Assembly: GCA_033032175.1 (NCBI GenBank)
Contig: CM065308.1
Coordinates: 21,261,590-21,325,589, forward strand
Length of the DNA stretch: 64,000 bases
Source: Saturnia japonica
Lineage: Eukaryota; Arthropoda; Insecta; Lepidoptera; Saturniidae
Reading direction: 5' to 3'
In this document: one piece after another, positions 23,501-33,000 of the stretch
Layout: each line of letters opens with the position of its first letter
How positions within the stretch are numbered: the stretch's first letter is position 1
Notes under the pieces: generated by a model
The model's input: the letters and a program-made list of their open reading frames with translations, nothing else
The model's database searches: none
What the model was told of the DNA's origin: nothing
Program-made: the position numbers and the translations under genes

Positions 23501-24973
23501 AGTCGGTCTGCCTCAAATAGAGAGAAATCTCTAAAGAAATTGCTCTATGATCTGCCTCTCTTTGCTCATTTGGGACAATAAGAGATATAGTTCGAACAGG
23601 CACGTTTATAAGATCTTCCTCCAGCAATTCTAGCATCAAATCGCAGACTCCGGAGACACTGACTTCACGAGCATTCATCTAGAACTGTTTGTGGAAAGTA
23701 TTGATAATTGAACCCTAATTACGTGTTTCGCAAGATTTAAGTGATAGCAGAAATCGCTAAATATTGGCTTCATCACATAATATGAATTTGCCAAACACAT
23801 AACACGAATTAACCAAACACATAATAAGAATTTGCCATTTTGAAACCAATATTAAAAAATTCCCACTAGCATTTTGCTATACCTAAATACGTAATTAGGG
23901 GACCGATTTTGCAAGTCGCCGTTAGCAACAATCAGAGGTCTTATAGATTTTGATAGTTTGCAAATACGTTTGCGAACAAGGATTTCTTTTTATCGAGAAT
24001 TTTAGCTCTTCAGGTTTCCGCGAGGAGCGCTGATAGTATAACTATAAAAGTAAACGAAAAGTTTTATCATAATCATGAAATATCCTTTGATTATAATTAT
24101 CAAAGGATGTATCATCTATCTATCTATATAGTTCATAAAATTGAAGTGTCTGTTTTACTGTCACCAGTGGATCCCATTGGTGGTTCCATGGAGCTCTGGA
24201 AACCTTACTCACCGCAGGAATACGACACAAGGTTACATGGCTGCGATCTTCTGTGGTCCAAATGAAGCAAATTCTTCAAAGATATTAATTCTCTAGGTCC
24301 TACCTCTCATAAAGCCTAATAACCAGGTTTAATTTTGACGTTAGATAAGAAAGCAGTCAAATTACTATATCTCTGCTTTATTGGATATATTGGATTACAC
24401 AGGTAGATATTGTAAATTCAAAACAAAACATAGTAGGCCATTTTATAATACCCGCCTAGCTAGCTACCATGCACCCATAAGTTGAAAATCTGTCGCTAAG
24501 CACTTAAGCATGTGTTCCTCCAACTCCTCCAAAAAGGCTTAGCGTATCATCACTGGAACAAATCGTCACTCAAAATCAGCTAAGATCGTGGTTAAACTTA
24601 TAAATAATTAAAAATAAAATTCTTAACCAAAAAGTAAACCAACTTTAATGATTTTGAAGAGTACCCTTCTGTATCTTCGAAGTTGAAGGACCAATGCCAA
24701 TGAAATTAAAATGGGACCACGCTTAAGGTATCCCCTATCTAACAAAAAAAGAATCATATAAATCAGTTCATAAACAAAGTAGTTATGACTGAACATAAAT
24801 AAAAAAATACATTCGAATTGAGTAACCGTCTTTTGTTGAAGTCGGTCAAAAAAAATGTTTTAGATTAAAAAAAAAATCCCTACATAGATAAATAAATAAA
24901 ATTATTGTAGTTTTTTTTATTAGGTTTTTATAAACAACTAACCTGCAACAGCCAAAACGATCAGAAGACGCAT
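17366..24973 (-). CDS. secreted FAM151/menorin-family protein, complete five-exon gene
   Basis: Spliced from 24,973-24,943, 20,926-20,825, 20,212-19,968, 18,111-17,869 and 17,596-17,366, giving 852 nt and 283 residues. All introns are GT...AG and the phases agree (1,1,0,0). The protein starts with a short hydrophobic signal (MRLLIVLAVA). It then carries the landmarks of the FAM151/menorin family (DUF2181): TWAHAVNNK, MLEADIV, IMAHPP, GVKLDFKS, LWLNADILPGP, VLSIGWTT and VTFPVRAGL. The family has a GDPD-like TIM-barrel fold; the E/D of LEADI, the H of MAHPP and the D of KLDFKS sit where metal-binding residues are expected. C. elegans menorin acts in epidermis-to-neuron signalling for dendrite branching, but catalytic activity is unproven and the role here is inferred. 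N-glycosylation motifs NLT, NIT, NQT and NSS fit secretion. Introns 1 and 3 hold LINE fragments. First-exon choice rests on the signal peptide and a good donor; the UTRs are not resolved. Confidence 0.88.
17869..18111 (-). CDS. menorin-like exon 4
   Basis: Acceptor TACTGTCTAG, donor TTTCCG|GTAATT, 243 nt. Encodes LWLNADILPGP, VLSIGWTT and the NQTVTFP end. Confidence 0.9.
18375..18778 (+). pseudogene. Jockey-clade LINE, 3' end of RT ORF (5'-truncated)
   Basis: The plus frame near 18,420-18,664 reads LALRRDVGSICIFYRIYHGE, then LFGLIPALEFHHR and RFLRHFLPRTTTL. This is the C-terminal tail of insect Jockey/X-element type reverse transcriptases, after the RT domain. It is followed by a frame break, an AYSSLKG-like end and an A-rich tail at 18,764-18,776. 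It is a 5'-truncated, decayed insertion in intron 3 of the menorin-like gene, in the opposite orientation. Confidence 0.75.
19968..20212 (-). CDS. menorin-like exon 3
   Basis: Acceptor ATCTTCTAG, donor CCTGAG|GTAAGC, 245 nt. Encodes MLEADIVLGHL, PIMAHPP and GVKLDFKS, the putative metal-site strands. Confidence 0.9.
20825..20926 (-). CDS. menorin-like exon 2
   Basis: Acceptor TTTTTGTTACAG, donor TCCA|GTTAGT, 102 nt. Encodes the segment with TWAHAVNNK, the family's N-terminal signature. Confidence 0.85.
20927..22756. other. intron 1 sequence of the menorin-like gene, no further gene seen
   Basis: AT-rich. Holds a CA-rich microsatellite at 22,290-22,340 and nothing else I can assign. Confidence 0.4.
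22757..23570 (+). repeat. LINE-3'-end-type repeat split by an R1 insertion
   Basis: The left half (22,757-22,806) carries AAGCGGTTACCGTAGCCTAT. The right half (23,360-23,570) carries GCGTGTTGCCGACC, CAAGGAGCTCTGGGAATCCT, GGTTATTTGGCT and GATCTTCTGTAGAGTGGAGG. The same series in one piece is at 59,445-59,720, with partial copies at 24,165-24,290, 36,885-37,070 and 50,480-50,560. I associate it with the 3' region of a widespread lepidopteran LINE. Confidence 0.65.
22807..23359 (+). mobile_element. R1-clade LINE, 5'-truncated insertion
   Basis: From 22,807 the frame reads the zinc-knuckle tail of an R1-clade RT ORF: C-H-H-C-G-C-T-E-D-T-A-Q-H-T-L-A-x-C-P-A-W-D (CCHC type), then LSSPAVVLSMVES and SISSFC, the usual end before the stop. 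A 3' UTR follows, then an A-rich tail near 23,345-23,353. TTAACCGCTTG flanks it on both sides (22,796-22,806 and 23,360-23,370), an 11-bp target duplication. Only the last part of ORF2 is present, so it is inactive. It lies in intron 1 of the menorin-like gene, antisense to it. Confidence 0.85.
24124..24300 (+). mobile_element. family B Helitron 5' end joined to LINE-3'-type repeat
   Basis: TCTATATAGTTCATAAAATT and AAGTGTCTGTTTT match the family B 5' end. From about 24,165 the sequence changes to the GGAGCTCTGGAAACCTTACT...GCGATCTTCTG repeat. Confidence 0.45.
24617..24850 (+). mobile_element. MITE-like repeat, copy 2
   Basis: Matches 17,094-17,337: AACCAAAAAGTAAACCAACT start, TATCTTCGAAGTTGAAGG, AATTAAAATGGGACCACGC and a GAAGTCGGTCAA end. 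Lies in intron 1 near the first exon. Confidence 0.5.
24943..24973 (-). CDS. menorin-like exon 1 (start codon, signal peptide)
   Basis: ATG at 24,973, 31 coding nt, donor GCAG|GTTAGT. Encodes the hydrophobic start of the signal peptide. Confidence 0.7.
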
Positions 24974-25380
24974 GTTGTAAAAAAAATGACAAAGTAATTT
25001 ATTTTTTCACGAATACAGCGCGGTCATAGCGCGCAACCGACGAAAGGCCCACTCCGAAATGGCTCTCCTTGCATCACCCTTGTCACCTGCTGATTGGTAA
25101 ATTGGCCAATCTAGACTCCCACCAAGGACTTTTTGCACTACATTTAGAGTTTAGACGGATCGGTTATCTATACAGTATATACTGTTAGTATCTATAAGCA
25201 ACGGGCGTGGTTTCGATCGGATATAACCAAAACTTCTATTCAAGCCACATCGCCTCTCTGTTTTCACTGGCCAGAACAAGATATTACCCGATGACTCGCA
25301 TAATTCAGAAGCACCAAGAGATGTAAAAATTGCATTAATCACTATATATGTATGGTATTTACTATATAGTTATGTAACAA

Positions 25381-25412
25381 CTAGCAACCGCTCGCGACTT
25401 CGTTCGATTTAA
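25381..25412 (-). mobile_element. isolated Helitron-like 3' terminus
   Basis: Minus strand ends GAAGTCGCGAGCGGTTG then CTAG before T; only about 30 bp are left. Confidence 0.4.
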
Positions 25413-25827
25413 TCTATACTTCTTACATATAATAATCTCGTGTCACGGTGTTTATTGTCACACTCCTTCAAAGCGGCTGGACCGATTTTCATGAAATTTT
25501 ATTTAGATATTTGGTAGGTATGGAATAGGTCGTAAAGTATATTTCATAATGCTAGGTGATTAGAGTGATTGAATGATGAGATTATCCAAATATTTTATCA
25601 AATTTTTTGTATTTTTTTAAAATATTTTTTTATTTTTAATTAACAAAATACACCTAACCTCAAATTTTCACTATTCTACCCCATCTTCCCATTTTTTAAT
25701 CGCGATTTTAATATTTTCGTATTAACAGATTTTTTTTTATCTTCGGCGCGTTACCGAAGAGATCCGAGTATTCCCCAAAACTTTGTATTTAAAGATCTAG
25801 GCGAGCGAAGCCGCGCGCAACATCTAG
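25413..25827 (+). mobile_element. non-autonomous Helitron-like element, family E
   Basis: Starts TCTATACTTCTTACATATAA after an A and ends GCGAAGCCGCGCGCAACATCTAG before T. Contains GGCTGGACCGATTTTCATG, a word common in such repeats. No coding capacity. Confidence 0.55.
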
Positions 25828-26104
25828 TAATATTATAAAGCTCAAGAGACTGTTTTTGTTTGTTTTAAATCATTTATATCTAAAACTAACAGTCGGATTT
25901 GAAAAATTATTTTTGCATTGTATAGCCTACTTATTAAGGAAGGAAGGTCATGTAACTTCACGCTATGACCCTAAAAGCAAAGCAGTAACAATGAACGTTA
26001 AGCGATCCGGAGAAATAACGATAGGCCACACGAGTACGTTGGCGGAAGCGTGTTGGAGTTGGTCGAACAAATTTAACACGGGTGAAACTGTGGGATAGCG
26101 CTAG
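25828..26104 (+). mobile_element. non-autonomous Helitron-like element, family D
   Basis: Starts about TAATATTATAAAGCTCAAGA and ends GGGTGAAACTGTGGGATAGCG then CTAG before T. Shares TGTTTGTTTG, ACAGTCGGATTTGAAAAA and TTTGCATTGTATAGCCTA with 37,990-38,220 and, inverted, 40,966-41,235. Directly abuts the family E copy. Confidence 0.5.
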
Positions 26105-26221
26105 TGATAATATAAAATTTAATATGAATAAAAAACCTTAAATCACTCAGGGATATTTTGGTTTCTGATTACCAGTAGCGGCTCGTGAAAATGTTCACTA
26201 AAAACGGCGCTCATTTTTTCC

Positions 26222-26403
26222 TGTAGTAAAGAAATAAACATAAGCCGGTTAGCGCCACCTATCGTACAAATGTTACATTCACACTGGCATAGATACTCCT
26301 TGTTCTTGTTTGCTCGCGTTGCGTATAATAAAGTGTTACTGTTGGATTTTAATATACTTAACTATAAAACTAAAGCTTCTAGCTCTGCTGTTTTATTTCT
26401 ACA
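26222..26403 (+). repeat. copia 5' LTR
   Basis: 182 bp, TG...CA ends, identical by eye to the 3' LTR. Confidence 0.95.
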
Positions 26404-26414
26404 GGTTATGGGCC
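26404..26414 (+). promoter_or_regulatory. copia primer-binding site (initiator tRNA-Met anticodon-arm type)
   Basis: GGTTATGGGCC directly follows the LTR. It is complementary to the anticodon arm (GGCCCAUAACC) of eukaryotic initiator tRNA-Met. This is the half-tRNA priming known for Drosophila copia, not 3'-end priming. Confidence 0.75.
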
Positions 26415-26573
26415 TATCTCATAATAATTAGAAACAGTATTTAGTAAAAAGTTACAAGTTTAGTTCCGAAAAGTAAAGTACCGCGTGTAATAAAAAGTGA
26501 GGTTAAGTAGCCGACTCCGGTTATTAATTTTTGCAGCGTATTTTATATAAAAAACCTATCAGTTTCCGAAGCA

Positions 26574-29500
26574 ATGTCGATAAACACCGTGCATATTGAT
26601 AAACTGACCGGAAGGGACAATTACAATACGTGGAAATTCGCTGTAAAAGCCTACTTAGAGCACGAAGATTTGTGGTCGTGTGTGAATCCTGACAAACAGG
26701 AAACCATTGACGCTACCAAGGATGTAAAGGCCAAAAGCAAGATTATTCTCCTGGTTGACCCAAATAATTACCACCACATAGAACAAGCTGTGAGTGCCCG
26801 GGATGTGTGGGTCAAACTTAAGTCTGCGTTCGAAGACTCCGGATTGAGCAGGAAAGTAGCTTTATTACGTGATCTTATTAATACAAACCTAGATAGTTGT
26901 ACCGATATTGAGGATTATGTAAATAAACTAGTAACTACCGCTCATAAGCTGAGAAATATAAGCTTCAAAATTGACGATGAATGGTTGGGTACTTTAATGT
27001 TAGCAGGTTTGCCAGATCAGTACAAACCAATGATAATGGGAATAGAAAGCTCTGGTGTTGTAATAAGTGCAGATTTTATCAAAACTAAGTTGCTACAAGA
27101 AGTGAAAAAGGAATCTGATACTACTGCATTGTACACAAAGCATAGATACCCAATAAAGAAAAATTATAGTTCCCAGAATAATCAAAATAAACCCCGTGGT
27201 CCCCGTTGCTACAATTGTAATAGATATGGGCATCTGAGTAAGAACTGTTTTGCCAACAAAAAGGAAAGTTCTAGTACTAATAAAAATTATGCTGCAGTTT
27301 TTTCAGCTTGCACAGCAATGGACGATTATAATTGGTACGTGGATTCTGGTGCATCCATGCACATGACAAGAAGATCTGATTGGTTATATGAAACAAAGAC
27401 ACCTCCGATACAAAGTATAAAGGTGGCCAATAATTCTTCAGTTACCGTACAGAAGATGGGAAATTTGGATCTCAATCTCTGCTGTAGTGATGGTAAAGTA
27501 AACCAAATCCAGGTAAGAGACATTTTGTTTATACCAGAACTGAGTACTAACTTATTGTCAGTTAGCCAGTTAGTTAAAAATGGATGTCAAGTTAATTTCC
27601 ATAGTTGTGGCTGCAATATTTACAACAAAGAAAAAAGATTAGTAGCAACGGCGAGACTAACCAACAACATGTATAAATTGAATACTGTAGGAGGAGGCGC
27701 ATTTCTTACTGCCACTGATAGCGTTGAGAGTTTAGATGTATGGCACCGTAGAATGGGACACCTCAATTATGTTGATGTAAAAAAGTTAGAAACTTGTACT
27801 GAAGGGATGAAAATTACAAAAAATGATAGTAAATCATGTATTCCATGTATACAAGGGAAACAAACTAGATTACCATTTAAAAATGAAGGATCAAGAGCAA
27901 CATCACTTCTTGAGGTTATTCACTCAGACCTCTGTGGCCCCATGGAATCTCCATCAATGGGAGGGGCAAAATATTTTATAACATTTATTGATGATCTTTC
28001 TAGAAAAGTGTTTGTATACTTTTTAAAGGACAAATCAAATATAACTTCAGTTTTCCATAACTTCAAATGTGAAGTGGAAAATGAGTTGAATCAAAAGATA
28101 AAAATTATCCGGACAGATAATGGCACTGAATATTGTAATAAAGTTTTTTCGAAATATCTTTCAGACTCCGGCATCAAGCATCAAACTACGACGCCTTACA
28201 CACCTGAACAGAACGGTTTGAGTGAGAGAAAGAACCGATCTCTAGTAGAACGCGCCAAGTGCATGCTCAGTGATGCAAAATTACCAAAAACCTGTTGGGC
28301 CGAGGCTGTGTCAACAGCGGCCTACATTATAAATAGATCCCCATCTCGAGTTCTTAATGACATAACACCAGAAGAAAAGTGGTCAAGAACAAAACCTAAT
28401 ATTTGTCACATGAAAATATTTGGATGTAAAGCCATGGTTCATGTACCGAAACAACAGAGGCAAAAATGGGACTCAAAATCTACTGAAATGAGGTTTGTTG
28501 GCTATTGTGAAAATACAAAAGGATACAGATTATTAGACATAAAAAAAAGAATAATTTTGAAGAGTAGAGATGTTATATTTATAGAAGAAAGTCAAGAAAA
28601 CTTAAAATCAACACTTACTATGACAAAACCAAACATAGAACCAGTTTCATTAACGTTGGGTGTAAGTACACAGAGTACAGAATTAGAAGTACCAACTCCG
28701 GATGAATCTAGTTTGGAAAACAAAACATATGATCAGACACTTAACCAAGACTCTGAAAATCCTACTTCAGAAAGTAGTTTATCTTTATCTTTTTCAGATG
28801 CAAATGACTCTATTTATATACCTAGCAGTGGAGAGATAGCCGATAACAGTTCATTTGAACATGATTTTTCCAATGTTACACTAAGACCACAGAACCAGAA
28901 GCGTGTACAAAAACACAAAATGACAAAGAAATCTGATGACAAGTTATGTTATGCAAATCTGGCTATATGCAATGATCCGATGAGTTTAGAAGAAGCTTTA
29001 TCTTGCACAAATTCACAGCAATGGTTACAAGCCATGGAAGTAGAATATAAGTCATTAATTGAAAATAAAACTTGGATATTAGCTAAACTGCCACCTGGTA
29101 AGAAAGCAATACCGTGTAAATGGGTGTACAAGACTAAGAAAGATGAGAATGGAACCATAGTCAAGTACAAAGCACGGTTAGTTGTGAAAGGATGTGCTCA
29201 GAAAAAAGGTATTGACTATGATGAAGTTTACTCACCTGTTATAAGATACACCTCGCTCCGTTACCTACTGGCACTAGCTACGAAATATGACATGGACATA
29301 GATCAAATGGACGCTGTTTCAGCATTCTTACAAGGCGACGTTGAAGAAGAGTTATATATGGTACAGGCACCTATGTATGAAAATGGCAATGACACAGATG
29401 TCTGTCTATTAAAAAAATCGTTATATGGACTGAAACAAGCCAGCCGTAATTGGAATAAAAAACTAGATGTTACACTCAGAGAAATAGGTCTGAATCGTTC

Positions 29501-30545
29501 AAGTATGGACCCATGTATTTATTATAAAATATCCAGTGAGAAAGATATTTTATTTTTAGCAATTTATGTTGACGATTTGATTTTATTCACAAATTCAAAA
29601 TATACAAAAAACCATGTAAAACAAAAGTTATGTGAGAAGTTCTGCATGAAAGACATGGGAGAATTAAAATACTGTATTGGACTTCATGTAACGAGAGACA
29701 GGAAAAATGGTATTATGTATATTAACCAAAAGAAATACATACAGGAAGTACTACAGAAATATGGTATGTCAGACTGTAAACCTGTCAAGACACCAATAGA
29801 TCCACTTACAAAGTTACATTCAACTGGTGAAGAAAATGCAATATTGAGAAATATTCCTTACCAAGAAGTAATTGGATGTATGTTATATTTATCTCAAGGG
29901 ACGAGACCAGATATCAGCTATGTAGTTAATTACCTAAGCAAATATAACAATAAACCAGAAATGAAACATTGGGTAACTTTAAAACGATTAATGAAATATC
30001 TACGAGGCACCGAAAACTACAGTTTGTCTTACAAACAATGTGCAGAAGAAGAAATCGTTCATGCCTATTGTGACGCCGATTGGGCTAACTCTGAAGATGA
30101 CAGAAGGTCCTGCACAGGATACACTTTTATATTTCAGGGAGGATCTATATCTTGGAGCTCAAAGCGACAACCTACTGTTGCACTGTCAACAACAGAGGCG
30201 GAATACATGTCTTTATCAGCCTGCACCCAAGAAGCACTATGGCTAAAACAACTGCAAGAACAGTTTTGGCCACATCTCAAGCATCATACTATACGTATTT
30301 ATTGCGACAATCAAAGTTGTATTAATCTTTCAGGAAACGATGTTTATAATTTCAGAACCAAGCATATAGATGTCCGGCACCATTTTATCCGGCAGAACAT
30401 ATGTAAAAAGGAGATTGAGGTACAATATGTCAACACTGGAGAGATGGTTGCTGACGTCCTCACCAAAGCGACTCCACAGATCAAGCTAGACTACTTCTCT
30501 AGAAAAATGGGCTTATGTTTAAGGGAGGATGTAGTAAAGAAATAA
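26574..30545 (+). CDS. copia Gag-Pol polyprotein (1323 aa, intact)
   Basis: One ATG-started ORF in the Ty1/copia order. Gag starts with a KLTGRDNYNTWK motif (residues 10-21, UBN2-like) and has a CCHC knuckle at C212, C215, H220 and C225. The aspartic protease has D-S-G at 257-259. The integrase has an HHCC zinc region around 390-430 and catalytic D452, D515 and E551 (HSDLCGP, RTDNGTE, NGLSERKN). The reverse transcriptase has Y-V-D-D at 998-1001. RNase H starts around AYCDADWA (D1167) with the EAEYMSLS and TKHIDVRHH segments. The polyprotein makes the capsid, processes itself, copies the RNA and integrates the cDNA. Length is normal for one-ORF copia elements. The stop codon lies 14 nt inside the 3' LTR. 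No stop, frameshift or lost catalytic residue is seen. Confidence 0.97.
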   Translation: MSINTVHIDKLTGRDNYNTWKFAVKAYLEHEDLWSCVNPDKQETIDATKDVKAKSKIILLVDPNNYHHIEQAVSARDVWVKLKSAFEDSGLSRKVALLRDLINTNLDSCTDIEDYVNKLVTTAHKLRNISFKIDDEWLGTLMLAGLPDQYKPMIMGIESSGVVISADFIKTKLLQEVKKESDTTALYTKHRYPIKKNYSSQNNQNKPRGPRCYNCNRYGHLSKNCFANKKESSSTNKNYAAVFSACTAMDDYNWYVDSGASMHMTRRSDWLYETKTPPIQSIKVANNSSVTVQKMGNLDLNLCCSDGKVNQIQVRDILFIPELSTNLLSVSQLVKNGCQVNFHSCGCNIYNKEKRLVATARLTNNMYKLNTVGGGAFLTATDSVESLDVWHRRMGHLNYVDVKKLETCTEGMKITKNDSKSCIPCIQGKQTRLPFKNEGSRATSLLEVIHSDLCGPMESPSMGGAKYFITFIDDLSRKVFVYFLKDKSNITSVFHNFKCEVENELNQKIKIIRTDNGTEYCNKVFSKYLSDSGIKHQTTTPYTPEQNGLSERKNRSLVERAKCMLSDAKLPKTCWAEAVSTAAYIINRSPSRVLNDITPEEKWSRTKPNICHMKIFGCKAMVHVPKQQRQKWDSKSTEMRFVGYCENTKGYRLLDIKKRIILKSRDVIFIEESQENLKSTLTMTKPNIEPVSLTLGVSTQSTELEVPTPDESSLENKTYDQTLNQDSENPTSESSLSLSFSDANDSIYIPSSGEIADNSSFEHDFSNVTLRPQNQKRVQKHKMTKKSDDKLCYANLAICNDPMSLEEALSCTNSQQWLQAMEVEYKSLIENKTWILAKLPPGKKAIPCKWVYKTKKDENGTIVKYKARLVVKGCAQKKGIDYDEVYSPVIRYTSLRYLLALATKYDMDIDQMDAVSAFLQGDVEEELYMVQAPMYENGNDTDVCLLKKSLYGLKQASRNWNKKLDVTLREIGLNRSSMDPCIYYKISSEKDILFLAIYVDDLILFTNSKYTKNHVKQKLCEKFCMKDMGELKYCIGLHVTRDRKNGIMYINQKKYIQEVLQKYGMSDCKPVKTPIDPLTKLHSTGEENAILRNIPYQEVIGCMLYLSQGTRPDISYVVNYLSKYNNKPEMKHWVTLKRLMKYLRGTENYSLSYKQCAEEEIVHAYCDADWANSEDDRRSCTGYTFIFQGGSISWSSKRQPTVALSTTEAEYMSLSACTQEALWLKQLQEQFWPHLKHHTIRIYCDNQSCINLSGNDVYNFRTKHIDVRHHFIRQNICKKEIEVQYVNTGEMVADVLTKATPQIKLDYFSRKMGLCLREDVVKK
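30521..30529 (+). promoter_or_regulatory. copia polypurine tract
   Basis: AAGGGAGGA directly before the 3' LTR, the expected plus-strand primer. It also codes for the end of the polyprotein. Confidence 0.8.
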
Positions 30546-30711
30546 ACATAAGCCGGTTAGCGCCACCTATCGTACAAATGTTACATTCACACTGGCATAG
30601 ATACTCCTTGTTCTTGTTTGCTCGCGTTGCGTATAATAAAGTGTTACTGTTGGATTTTAATATACTTAACTATAAAACTAAAGCTTCTAGCTCTGCTGTT
30701 TTATTTCTACA
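30530..30711 (+). repeat. copia 3' LTR
   Basis: 182 bp, identical by eye to 26,222-26,403; contains the last codons and stop of gag-pol. Confidence 0.95.
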
Positions 30712-30719
30712 TTTCCGAA

Positions 30720-31400
30720 GTCTCATGCAACAGATTCTAAAGCGTACTTTGTAAAATATTGTTTTTTTTTTAACGTTTTAATTATTTTCTATGTTAGAAA
30801 CGATTATTAGCTTATTTTTAACTAAGTCGTTAAGTAATTAACTAAACACAAAATATACACACAAATCACAAACGTAGTTAAATGTAAGCAAACTCATACA
30901 AATCGCTTGTAAATTTGATTAATATCTCATACGATTTTTTTTTTGTTTTACTTGCCAGGCCGTGTGTAGTGGTCTCTTTCGCACTCATTCAATTCCGCTG
31001 CTTGTCGTTGTTCTGAACTTTGTTTTATTGGAGCGCAAGCGCTAGCATTCCACCCAGTACCTACAGCTTAATACAACTCATGTCGTAATCATTATATTAA
31101 TACGTGAAGCAATATCAAAGATGTCTATCAGGCACTTGAATTACTTTATGATAATGGTGTATTTTAGTTTATCTACAATTGATTGACAACGAAATAAAAT
31201 TTTGAATAGAATGGATTTAAAGAGATTTAAATTTTTTTTATTTTATCTGTTTAATAATACGTGAAGTAAATTCTTTCTACCCCTTTTTAAGCGTATTGCG
31301 TGCACGGAAGACTGTGATATTTGGCATGGTTAAAGTTTACATGGAGAAGGAGCGCAGAAAGCTAAAATTTATCTATAATATCTGTTACTAATACAATAAA
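30720..31400. other. unassigned intergenic
   Basis: AT-rich; a slightly GC-richer block at 30,955-31,080 holds no frame or motif I recognise. Confidence 0.3.
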
Positions 31401-31407
31401 TGAAATA

Positions 31408-31594
31408 AACTGACCAGTGCCATTGAACTTAGACCTCCCAAAATATTAACATTGTCACTCAACGAAAAGTGACAACAAGTGAGTGGATAATACTCATTGT
31501 TTAGGTTCATGAATACTGCAAATGTCAAACAGAAAATAGCCTATGATCAAAAAGTAGCTGGTCGAATTTCGAGCTTAGGGCGATCGCTAGTTTT
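31408..31594 (+). repeat. dispersed repeat, copy 1 (Helitron-like 3' end)
   Basis: About 190 bp shared with 47,468-47,644 on the same strand: GACCAGTGCCATT(G/A)AACTT, AAATATT(A/G)ACATTGTCACTC, TGCAAATGTCAAACAGAAAA and GCTGGTCGAATTTCGA. Both end GGGCGA(T/C)CGCTAG before T, a Helitron-type end. Confidence 0.6.
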
Positions 31595-32681
31595 AATGGA
31601 TACTCCCAACATTACAAATTATACAGTGTTATTATAATTATGTTTATGTAGTATACCCGATGCGTATGTTACATAAAGGAGTATATAGCATTTCCCATAG
31701 CTTCGTACATTGACAACTCATAATAACAACAAAATATTATTATAAGTTGAAAAAACAAAAAAAAAATGGAAGAAAAAATCCTAATATTTTAAAATTAATA
31801 TGAATAAAATTTTCTTTGAACAGTTTGGACTATACTTAAATAGAATCCATGAGAAGAAGAAAAAATAAATAAAGATAAAATGGAAATAATGATTGAAGGA
31901 TTGATAAGAATTGATTTTAAAAATATGTTAAGTTTCATCATAAGCAAGTTTGTTCAACCACTCGGAAACAAGACGTTTGACAAGACTTGCGTGCTACCAT
32001 TGTGGGTCACATCGTCACTTAAGATCTGGTGAAATTTTGTAGTCCACGAAAGCGGTGTCGCGAGCACAGCTACTTAAAAAAATATAATTTATATGTGGTC
32101 AACTTAAAACAGGTCGGGATCTAAGGGGAAGGGATCCAAAACTGTCTATAAAGATAAATAAGCGTTTAGGTAGAATAAAACAAAGTAATAGATATAAAAA
32201 ATTGTTACACTGTATTTCGAAATAGTAATTACAAGTGATTTTAACTCGATAAATGTTACTCAGACGTAACAGAGTCTTCTTTGAAGTTTAAATGTATATT
32301 TTATAGGGTAAAAAAATTAACAAAAAAAATTAACACGACTGTTCGAACATTAAACGTGATGCTTATAAAACTAATGTTGAAAAAAAAAAGAATTAAAAAC
32401 CCTAGAACAACTGGTAACACATTTTATGTACAATAAGAAACATACAAAAAAAATCACAACTTTTTCATTCATTACAATCAAACATGATACTTATAAATAT
32501 GTAGGTACTTATAAAAAATATATAATAACTACAATATAATATTCCTTAAAATAACAATATATTTAATTATACTGAAGATTATGCAATATTGTGTCCTATA
32601 TACAGGGCCTGATCAAGGTATTTTGCCGCTCTGGGCAAAAATGGTTTTTGCCGCCCATTAAAATGATACCTTGTAAGTTAC

Positions 32682-33000
32682 TAGATGTAGCCCGCGGTTC
32701 TGTATACGTTTGTTACGCAATAATTATTTTCATTTCGTAATTTAATTTTTAGTCATATTTATATTATTAACAATTCTCATAGACTTTCAGTTGAGAAGTT
32801 AATTTATTATACTTACCAGGTACAAAATTTCATGACTATTTTTTTTCAATATTTTTTATACGATTTTTGAAAGTATTGTTGACGATTTATATAGCGTATC
32901 AATTATATAATGATATATATTTTCTTTGTACAAACTTTCATCAAAATCGGTTGAGGATTAATTTAAAAAAATTATGCAATAAGCAAGAGGTGATTGATCG
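32682..33000 (-). mobile_element. family C Helitron-like fragment
   Basis: CTAGATGTAGCCCGCGG start with GTTTGTTACGCAATAATTAT and AAAATCGGTTGAGGAT inside, as in 5029-5620. Nested in the hAT-like element. Confidence 0.45.

Larger units (their letters stand above)
26222..30711 (+). mobile_element. complete Ty1/copia LTR retrotransposon
   Basis: It spans 4490 bp. The LTRs of 182 bp (26,222-26,403 and 30,530-30,711) run from TGTAGTAAAG to TTATTTCTACA and look identical base for base. TTTCC flanks the element on both sides (26,217-26,221 and 30,712-30,716), a perfect 5-bp target duplication. A primer site, a purine tract and one uninterrupted 1323-codon gag-pol ORF are present. All features needed for autonomous transposition appear intact. 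Identical LTRs imply a recent insertion. It lies between the two host genes, opposite to them in orientation. Confidence 0.97.
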
